From Halanaerobium salsuginis (lineage in GTDB: Bacteria > Bacillota > Halanaerobiia > Halanaerobiales > Halanaerobiaceae), in the NCBI RefSeq assembly GCF_900114545.1, contig NZ_FOTI01000017.1, positions 1-58,943 of the forward strand: 58,943 bases of DNA, written 5' to 3'. The position numbers and the translations under genes were made by a program. The notes below the pieces were generated by a model. That model saw only the letters and a list, made by a program, of their open reading frames with translations, searched no databases and was not told the origin of the DNA. Positions 50,161 to 58,943 of the stretch are shown here, one piece after another; the stretch's first letter is position 1, and each line of letters begins with the position of its first letter.

Positions 50161-51282
50161 TTATTCTTTATTTTTTTCATGTAAAAATTCTTTTAAAAGT
50201 AACAAGCCTTGTTCTAATTCAGATTGATTACCTGCAAAACCAATTCTTAAAAATCCTTCTTCTCCAAACGCTGACCCAGGTACTACTAAAACTCCTTTTT
50301 GCTTAAATAATTGATCAGCAAATTCTCTAGAACTAATTTCCAGATTATATTTAAGAAAAGCTGTAGTTCCTGCATTTGGTTTTACATATTCAATTAGTTC
50401 TTCTTGTTCTACCCACTGATCAAGAATCTCTAGCTGATTTTCTACTTTAGTTAAATTACGCTGCAAAATTTTGGCTTTATTTTGGAGAGCAATAACTGCC
50501 AGATAATCAGCCAGCATACTATTGCTGATTGTTGTATAATCTCTGTGCAGCTGACAATTTTTTATTATCTCAGCTGGTCCTGCTATCCAACCTATCCTAA
50601 CTCCAGCTAATGAAAAAATTTTTGACATACTCCCAATACTAATTCCTTTTTCGTAAAGATCAACTACAGCAGGTATTTCATTTTCTAAATTAAAGCCCCG
50701 ATAAACTTCATCAGCCAGTAAATAAGCATCCACTGAGCGAGCCAGCTCAACAATTTGATTCAGAATTTCTGCTCCCATTGCTACTCCAGTTGGATTATTC
50801 GGATTATTAATTATAATCAGTTTTGTCTCAGAAGTAAGCAGAGACTTTAACTTTTGTAAATCTGGCAGAAAACCATCCGTATAATTAAGCTGTAATTTTT
50901 TCACTCTGGCCCCCAGAGAAGCAGGGATATCATAGAGTTGTTGATAAGTAGGCACTAGAGAAACTATTTCATCACCTGGTTCAATTAATGAATACAGTAA
51001 TAAAAAGTTAGCTCCAATTGCTCCATGTGATGGTAATATATCTGTTGGAGCAACATTATTATATAAATTACTAACTCCAGTTCTAAACGCTTGTGATCCC
51101 TTAATATCACCATAAGTCAGCTGCATACTTTTGATTTCTTCAATACAGGCAGCTGGATCATCCTCATAAGCCAGTAATTCCTCTATTGTAAGCGATTCAA
51201 CACAAGTTTCAGCAATATTATAATCGGCATCCATTTCATACTCATTCATCCACTCTTCTACTTTAAATGGCGCTATTTTCAT
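50161..51282 (-). CDS. Class I/II PLP-dependent aminotransferase
   Basis: 373 residues from the ATG at 51280-51282 (GGGAGGA six bases upstream); an ATG at 51306 adds eight residues. Fold type I features: LPSHGAIGANFLLLYSLIEPGDEIV, NNPNNPTGV, LADEVYRG and the PLP lysine in SMSKIFSLAGVRIGW. The C-terminal PGSAFGEEGFLRIGFAG is conserved. Amino-acid specificity cannot be deduced. It is close to the aminotransferases annotated near amino-acid or tuberactinomycin-type genes, but no such genes are here. Single-gene unit downstream of the lacZ terminator. Confidence 0.9.
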   Translation of the reverse strand: MKIAPFKVEEWMNEYEMDADYNIAETCVESLTIEELLAYEDDPAACIEEIKSMQLTYGDIKGSQAFRTGVSNLYNNVAPTDILPSHGAIGANFLLLYSLIEPGDEIVSLVPTYQQLYDIPASLGARVKKLQLNYTDGFLPDLQKLKSLLTSETKLIIINNPNNPTGVAMGAEILNQIVELARSVDAYLLADEVYRGFNLENEIPAVVDLYEKGISIGSMSKIFSLAGVRIGWIAGPAEIIKNCQLHRDYTTISNSMLADYLAVIALQNKAKILQRNLTKVENQLEILDQWVEQEELIEYVKPNAGTTAFLKYNLEISSREFADQLFKQKGVLVVPGSAFGEEGFLRIGFAGNQSELEQGLLLLKEFLHEKNKE

Positions 51283-51381
51283 TATTATCCTCCCTTGACA
51301 GATCAAATGAACATTCGTTGTCTCAAATCTGCAAATTAAATTATTATCTTTGATTTTATCATAATATTAAGCAAAAATAAA

Positions 51382-51413
51382 AGCTGTTCTAGTTTTTAAA
51401 AACTAGAACAGCT
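51382..51413 (-). terminator. Rho-independent terminator behind lacZ
   Basis: A 32-bp perfect palindrome (half AGCTGTTCTAGTTTTT), 34 bp behind the lacZ stop, followed by TTTTATTTTT on the minus strand. Confidence 0.9.
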
Positions 51414-51446
51414 AAAATAATTATTTGATATTTTTTTAATATATAA

Positions 51447-54581
<3,135 letters not shown>

Positions 54582-54657
54582 TCATTTAAATTAAGCTGTT
54601 TAACTACTCTAGCCACCGAAATAATTAAGCAAATTTCCAGTACATAATTATATTTGT

Positions 54658-54686
54658 AGTTTAGCATAAAGTTTTTAGCTTTGCAA
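54658..54686 (-). promoter_or_regulatory. lacZ promoter
   Basis: On the minus strand TTGCAA (54681-54686) and TAAACT (54658-54663) are 17 bp apart, the -10 being preceded by TG as an extended element (ATGC-TAAACT). Predicted transcription start near 54650 gives a leader of about 130 nt. Confidence 0.65.
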
Positions 54687-54739
54687 TAATAATTTTGATT
54701 TTTTTCTAAAATCTGAAAATTATCGCAAAATAGCTCTTT

Positions 54740-54792
54740 TTACTGCTCAGTCACATTTTTAAGACAACTAAATAATTTAAACTGAGCAGTAA
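54740..54792 (-). other. Long-loop inverted repeat behind the Gfo/Idh/MocA gene
   Basis: TTACTGCTCAGT (54740-54751) and ACTGAGCAGTAA (54781-54792) are perfect complements 29 nt apart, about 40 bp behind the oxidoreductase stop. On the minus strand AAAGAGC follows, so no U-run is present. Together with 54528-54739 (the lacZ leader and promoter) it fills the 312-bp gap between genes. Possibly a mRNA 3'-end structure. Confidence 0.5.
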
Positions 54793-54830
54793 TTAATATT
54801 TGAACTCCAATAGTAAAAATAAGTTGAATC

Positions 54831-55889
54831 TTAAAATTTAACTGCTTCACCACTGGCAGCTGAGCGATAAATTGCCGCTAAAATTTGTGCTACTACTAAA
54901 GCCTGTTTAGCTTCAACTGGAGGTTTTGTTTCCTGCTGTAGCGACTCAATCCAGAGTCTCATTTCTTTATCACCAGAACTCTCTAAATTAGCCTGCTCAG
55001 TCTTTAAATTTTCCCGATATAGATAACCATCTTTTTCCCCATTAATTCTTAAACCAGTTATGTTATCTCCTCCAGCCTTTTGTCCACTTAAAATAGTTTT
55101 AATATTATATTCTTCTGGTATATTTAAGGCCCAGCTTGTTTCTAAAATAATTGAAGCACCATTTTCCATAATTAAATGAGCAAAAGCAGAATCTTCTACT
55201 TCAAAATCTTCTTGCTGCCAGTTGCCAAAATAATTAGCAGCACTGCTTTGATCTGCCATTTTATGAAAAGTATTTGCTAAAACAATTTTAGGCTGATAAT
55301 TATCCATTAACCAGAGCGTTAGATCAAGGGCATGAGTTCCAATATCAATTAAAGGTCCCCCACCCTGAATTTCTTGATTCAAAAAATAGCCCCAGGTTGG
55401 TACACCTCTTCTCCGCAGAGCAAGACTCTTGGCAAAATAGATATCCCCTAATTTGCCTGCTTGAATCATTTGTTTAAATAATTGATTTTCTGCTCTAAAA
55501 CGATTTTGATAGCTAACTGAAAGCTGACAATTATTATTCTGAGCAGCTTGATACATGTTTTCTGCCTGTTCTGCATCGATTGCCATTGGTTTTTCACACA
55601 TAACATCTTTACCAGCTTCTAAAGCGGCAATTGCAATTTCAGAATGACTATTATTGGGGGTGCAAATATGAACTAAATTCACTTTTTTGTTAGTCAGTAA
55701 TTTTTGATAATCTTGATAAACTAAGGCATCTTTACTGCCGAACTCTGCTGCCGCTCGTTCTGCTTTTTCACGACTGCGATTACAGAAAGCAATTAATTCT
55801 ACACCAGGCAATTTTGCTAAACCAGGCATATGTTTAGCAAAAGCAATTTCTCCACAGCCAATAATTCCAACTTTAATTTTTTTTGTCAT
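54831..55889 (-). CDS. Gfo/Idh/MocA-family NAD(P)-dependent oxidoreductase
   Basis: 352 residues. Rossmann domain (KVGIIGCGEIAFAKHMPGL, about 1-125) with the EKPMAID catalytic lysine motif (about 94-100), then the alpha/beta substrate domain with GGGPLIDIGTHALDLTLWLM, containing the conserved D and H. Members oxidise or reduce sugars, inositol and sugar derivatives. Substrate unknown. It is oriented with lacZ but separated by 312 bp with its own probable 3' structure, so a shared pathway (for example 3-keto glycoside handling) is only a possibility. ATG start. Confidence 0.92.
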   Translation of the reverse strand: MTKKIKVGIIGCGEIAFAKHMPGLAKLPGVELIAFCNRSREKAERAAAEFGSKDALVYQDYQKLLTNKKVNLVHICTPNNSHSEIAIAALEAGKDVMCEKPMAIDAEQAENMYQAAQNNNCQLSVSYQNRFRAENQLFKQMIQAGKLGDIYFAKSLALRRRGVPTWGYFLNQEIQGGGPLIDIGTHALDLTLWLMDNYQPKIVLANTFHKMADQSSAANYFGNWQQEDFEVEDSAFAHLIMENGASIILETSWALNIPEEYNIKTILSGQKAGGDNITGLRINGEKDGYLYRENLKTEQANLESSGDKEMRLWIESLQQETKPPVEAKQALVVAQILAAIYRSAASGEAVKF

Positions 55890-55907
55890 TTATATTAACC
55901 CACTTTC

Positions 55908-57365
55908 TTAAAATTTATTTTTTATTCTCTGCCAGCTCTGGCTGGCGCTATTTATTATTTGCTTACTTAAACTATGATTACTATAACTGCTCTCTACAAA
56001 TAAAGTAGTTAATAATTTAATCTCCTGCAAAATTGAATTGTCAACTTCTAACTGTTCACTAAATTCATAAGGGGTGAGTGTATTATCTTTTTTAATTCCT
56101 TGCCAGGCCAGCAATTTTAGCAGAGCAAAATATATCTGACTAATAACAGAACTATCACCAGCTTTAATTTGTTCAAACTGTAATTCTTTTATTTCTTGAT
56201 TATTTAGCTGACGAGTCTTTAATTGTTTTTGCTTTTGCTGCCAGGTAGCTTTAATTTTAAAGTTAATTTTTTTCAGAGATAAACTAACAAGCTGAATTAT
56301 ATTTTTTATAAAAGCTAAAAAAGCCCGAGTAAACTGGCTTAAATTTTTAAACTTACTTAATTCAGACTTAAATAAGAATATTATTAATAGTAAAATAAGC
56401 AGTCCAACTAAAAATACTAGTAAAATCTCGATAGCTAAATAAAATAAAATTAGCAAAGAACTAGGCTTTTTTGCTGCTTGCTTTACCTGAGAAGAAAAAT
56501 TATTAGTTAACTTGGGAGAAGTTCTATTTGGAGCGAGGTTAGACTTAAATTCCAGATTACTGTTTAGCCAACCCCCTATCTTATTCATAGGCAGTAGTTG
56601 ATAATTTGCTGGCATCAGTGCTGAAAATAAAAAGGCTATGCTAATTAGCAATATTAAAAATTTTATCCAGCCTTGTTTAATTGTAGAAAATTCTTTAATT
56701 CCATTAACCTGCCAGTCGATAGTTTTTTTAGTAAAATAGGCTGAAGCCAGTAAAAATATTTCTGTAATCAAAAAACTAATTGTTAATAAAATAATAGTTG
56801 GCTGTAGAGTTTCTACTAGCGCCCAGGAGATTAATAATCCTAAATTAAGCAAAGTAATTTTATGCTTAATTTTAGGCCAGATTAATGGATAATCTAGCAA
56901 TCTTCTAAATTCATCTAAATTATTTACTGAGTCTGAATGGTCAAATATTTTAACACAATCCTGATTAAAAATAAAAAAGAAAGCTGTTAATTCATTTAAC
57001 TGCAGCCAGATAAAAATACTTAATAGAGTAAACAGATAAAGCTCAACTAATTTAATAGATAAAAGACTGTTTAGCCCTTGATATTGCCCATTCAAAAATA
57101 ATAATAAAAGAAAATACAGCAGGACTTCACCCAGAAAAATCAGACGGGGAATTTCTATACTTAAAGCGGCATTAAAACGAATAACTGCCTCTGCTAAAAA
57201 TATAAACAGTAAAAAATAGCTGCTCAGTTTAAGATTAAAAAAAGCAAACTTAAGCTGCAGGCTATATATCAACAATAAAGCAAATTGAAAATAAAGTAAT
57301 AATGCTAATAAAGGATATAGATATCTATAATTAAATTTATATTTATCGAGCTGCATAGAGATCAC
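55908..57365 (-). CDS. Membrane protein with DUF4129-like C-terminus
   Basis: 485 residues. An N-terminal half of many helices (about 10-240), a periplasmic stretch (about 255-305, NYQLLPMNKIGGWLN), one more helix (about 310-335), and a basic then acidic cytoplasmic tail ending YFALLKLLAWQGIKKDNTLTPYEFSEQL, which resembles DUF4129. In many bacteria moxR-DUF58-DUF4129/transglutaminase genes form one operon; here no transglutaminase core (Cys-His-Asp) is seen. GTG at 57365 or ATG at 57354-57356; the gene overlaps the DUF58 gene by up to 23 bp. Function unknown. Confidence 0.75.
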   Translation of the reverse strand: MISMQLDKYKFNYRYLYPLLALLLYFQFALLLIYSLQLKFAFFNLKLSSYFLLFIFLAEAVIRFNAALSIEIPRLIFLGEVLLYFLLLLFLNGQYQGLNSLLSIKLVELYLFTLLSIFIWLQLNELTAFFFIFNQDCVKIFDHSDSVNNLDEFRRLLDYPLIWPKIKHKITLLNLGLLISWALVETLQPTIILLTISFLITEIFLLASAYFTKKTIDWQVNGIKEFSTIKQGWIKFLILLISIAFLFSALMPANYQLLPMNKIGGWLNSNLEFKSNLAPNRTSPKLTNNFSSQVKQAAKKPSSLLILFYLAIEILLVFLVGLLILLLIIFLFKSELSKFKNLSQFTRAFLAFIKNIIQLVSLSLKKINFKIKATWQQKQKQLKTRQLNNQEIKELQFEQIKAGDSSVISQIYFALLKLLAWQGIKKDNTLTPYEFSEQLEVDNSILQEIKLLTTLFVESSYSNHSLSKQIINSASQSWQRIKNKF

Positions 57366-58554
57366 TTTCCCTGGTCAGATATTGAATAACAAGAGGTGCT
57401 GTTAAAGGCAAATTTTGATATTGAGGATTTTTTATCTCGTTCCCAAGCAAGAAAATTATAATTTGATATCCTCTTTGTTTTAATTGTTCACAGACCTGCA
57501 TTAACTCTAGGTCATCTTTATCACTGAAGATAATTAAAGTCCCACCCCAACTCAACTCAACTTTTTCTAATAAAAGCTCATTAAAATTATTAGCTTGAGT
57601 AGTTTTAACCCGAGCTAAAATTTCCAGAAGTTGTTGCAGCTGGGCATTTCCACTACCAGCTGGCAATTGAAGTGCTTGATAATTTTTACTGTCAGATTTA
57701 TATTCTCCGATTTCTGGCTCAGTCTCACCTGCCAGTTCAGCATTTGTTATAAATTTATATCTATAGCCTAACTGCTCAAAATGATAAGCCAGTGAAGCAA
57801 CTGCAGTTACAGCCAGCTCAGTTTTCTTTTCTAGAAATTTAAGGCCATAATCTGCTGCAGAAAAATTTAAAACCAGCGCAAGCTCAGGGGCAACAGTTGA
57901 CTCATTTTCTCTAGTCTTTAACTGTCCAGTTCGCGCAGTTGCTTTCCAATGAATTTTATTTAACTGATCGCTCGGTTGATAATCACGAACTCCTTTTACT
58001 TGATAGGGATCTTTATAAATAGGTTGAGGCCACTTTGCTTTACCAAATGGCAGTCTGGATGGCAGGCCAAATTCAGTTAATTCTAAAATTTCTGGGTAAA
58101 CATATAGCTCTAACTCTGCTAACTCTCCTTTTAGTAAATTATAGGCTAATAAATCACTACTTTCCCATTTTAAAGGGCCAATTTTATAAAGCCCTCGCTG
58201 CCTTGCTTTAAGTTTAAATTTCCATTCGAGTTTTGACTTAGGTTTAAAATAGCTTAAATACTGTTTTCTCAACCTAGTTAATTTAATTGGTAAGAGTTCT
58301 TCTACTTTAAACCAGAGAATAGGCAGCCAACTTTCATTTTTCGCTGTAATTTTAACTTGTAATTCTTCATTGCAAAACAAATGATTTGTTAATAATTCGT
58401 GCTGTAATTTAAAATTATGGGCCAGATTAATTTGATAATATTTAAGAGCTATATGTAAGAAAAAGAAAAAATAAGCCAGTTTAAAGAGCAGCTGTCTGCT
58501 TAAAACTGCTCCTCCTAAATAGCTTAAAATAGCAAAGAATAAAAAATTAATCAA
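57343..58554 (-). CDS. DUF58-domain protein (MoxR-associated)
   Basis: 403 residues. Two N-terminal helices (about 1-40), a beta-rich part (about 50-165) and the DUF58/vWA-like domain with the signature VKGVRDYQPSDQLNKIHWKATARTGQLKTRENE (about 187-220). The C-terminal half contains TLIIFSDKDDLELM. These proteins act with MoxR AAA+ ATPases, perhaps as chaperones of secreted or metal-bound proteins. TTG start (58552-58554) behind GAGGTG, overlapping the 3' end of a truncated moxR reading frame by eight bases. Confidence 0.88.
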   Translation of the reverse strand: MINFLFFAILSYLGGAVLSRQLLFKLAYFFFFLHIALKYYQINLAHNFKLQHELLTNHLFCNEELQVKITAKNESWLPILWFKVEELLPIKLTRLRKQYLSYFKPKSKLEWKFKLKARQRGLYKIGPLKWESSDLLAYNLLKGELAELELYVYPEILELTEFGLPSRLPFGKAKWPQPIYKDPYQVKGVRDYQPSDQLNKIHWKATARTGQLKTRENESTVAPELALVLNFSAADYGLKFLEKKTELAVTAVASLAYHFEQLGYRYKFITNAELAGETEPEIGEYKSDSKNYQALQLPAGSGNAQLQQLLEILARVKTTQANNFNELLLEKVELSWGGTLIIFSDKDDLELMQVCEQLKQRGYQIIIFLLGNEIKNPQYQNLPLTAPLVIQYLTRESDLYAAR

Positions 58555-58596
58555 CTAAAGGCACCTCGATTTCATTAATTATTTGTTTAATTATTC
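58547..58596 (-). pseudogene. moxR: 3' remnant of a moxR-family AAA+ ATPase gene cut by an ISL3 element
   Basis: A minus-strand frame open from the insertion-sequence boundary reads IIKQIINEIEVPLVD and stops at 58547-58549, overlapping the DUF58 start (TTGATTAA). MoxR proteins typically end with a helix followed by a VP motif and are encoded directly upstream of DUF58 with such overlaps. Only about 15 codons remain; the rest would lie beyond the insertion sequence. The identification rests on context and a short match. Confidence 0.55.
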
Positions 58597-58943
58597 GGTT
58601 CTTTGACAAATGTTGTGAAATCTAAATAGCACCGTTTGAATCATGTTATCTCTTTGTTTTTTTGAATTACTCTTAAATACTTAGCAATGATAAAAATACT
58701 CGGCGTTTTAAGTTTTCAACTTTGGGAACACCGTAGCCAATTCTTTTGATTAATTTGATTTTGTTGTTTAATCCTTCAGCAAATCCGTTGGTTATTCTAG
58801 TTTTAAAATAGTTAATAATGTGTTGTTCCCAGCGTTTTACTGTTCCTTTAGCTCTATAGAAAAGATTTAATTTAGACTGACTAACATTTTCATACCAGTT
58901 ATTTAAAGCTTGAATAGACTCTTTAACATCAGGAATCTGTAGT
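58597..58943 (-). mobile_element. ISL3-family insertion sequence, right part of window (incomplete)
   Basis: The element boundary is placed at 58597, where GGTTCTTTGACAAATGTTGTG begins; ISL3-family ends usually start GGxTCTTTGACA. The transposase frame runs inward from the right edge. The other end lies outside the window. The boundary coincides with loss of the moxR frame. Confidence 0.75.
58673..58943 (-). CDS. ISL3-family transposase, C-terminal part (DDE_Tnp_ISL3)
   Basis: Ninety codons enter from the right edge and stop at 58673-58675. The segments IQALNNWYENV, then TVKRWEQHIINYFKTRITNG and FAEGLNNKIKLIKRIGYG, end with the pattern N-G-x-x-E-G-x-N-x-x-I-K-x-I-K-R that contains the catalytic glutamate of ISL3 transposases. 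No frameshift is visible in this part, so the element may be intact and active. Confidence 0.88.
   Translation of the reverse strand, partial: LQIPDVKESIQALNNWYENVSQSKLNLFYRAKGTVKRWEQHIINYFKTRITNGFAEGLNNKIKLIKRIGYGVPKVENLKRRVFLSLLSI

Noticed and set aside
54740-54792. Terminator of the Gfo/Idh/MocA gene
   Set aside because: The 12-bp stem has a 29-nt loop and no U-run on the minus strand, so it was listed only as an inverted repeat.

Overview
The window is AT-rich DNA. Ribosome binding sites are strong (AAGGAGG-type) and TTG or GTG starts are common. Almost every gene is on the minus strand; the one complete plus-strand gene is the prenyltransferase at 48004-48900. The content is oxygen-independent carbohydrate metabolism: TRAP, tripartite-tricarboxylate and CUT1 ABC transporters, uronate and aldarate catabolism, and glycosidases. 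Together this points to a fermentative low-GC Firmicute. A halophilic Halanaerobium-like organism is my best guess from gene style and content, but it is unproven.

Layout on the minus strand, by increasing coordinate. (1) 1-173: tail of a DDE transposase. (2) 598-7238: alpha-xylosidase (GH31) with a CUT1 ABC importer and a LacI-type regulator; two matching CACGTG-centred operators frame the system. (3) 7443-10064: MATE and MFS transporters with their own promoter. (4) 10209-19929: CUT1 importer, GT4 glycosyltransferase, GH13_18 sugar phosphorylase, D-2-hydroxyacid dehydrogenase, glycerate 2-kinase and a LacI regulator. This reads as a glucosylglycerate (compatible-solute) uptake and phosphorolysis operon. 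(5) 20193-32043: a complete D-glucarate/galactarate operon. It holds GarR-like reductase, a DapA-family lyase, glycerate kinase, GarD, a universal stress protein, TctABC importer, GudD, CdaR-type and IclR-type regulators. (6) 32281-35829: CPA2 antiporter and an HD-GYP/PAS signalling protein. (7) 35888-42373: unsaturated-uronate pathway (DapA-family aldolase, KduD, KduI, TRAP DctMQP, IclR regulator). (8) 42495-45316: LacI regulator, nitroreductase, WrbA, small DUF2892 protein. (9) 45419-50054: a taurine/nitrate-type ABC importer, divergent from a UbiA prenyltransferase, which converges on a DUF362 protein. (10) 50161-55889: aminotransferase, LacZ beta-galactosidase, Gfo/Idh/MocA oxidoreductase. 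(11) 55908-58943: DUF4129-like and DUF58 proteins, with a moxR gene truncated by an ISL3-family insertion sequence at the right edge.

The genes mainly serve to import and ferment plant-derived sugars and acids (xylosides, beta-galactosides, unsaturated galacturonides, aldarates) and a glycerate-linked osmolyte. Three routes meet at glycerate or pyruvate. The two CUT1 importers have no ATPase gene here, so they probably share an MsmX-type ATPase encoded elsewhere. Three unrelated transport operons carry a near-perfect stem-loop directly behind the substrate-binding-protein gene. The most interesting biochemical inference is that two paralogous DapA-family lyases split the work: one has the carboxylate-binding arginine expected for 5-keto-4-deoxyglucarate cleavage, the other lacks it.
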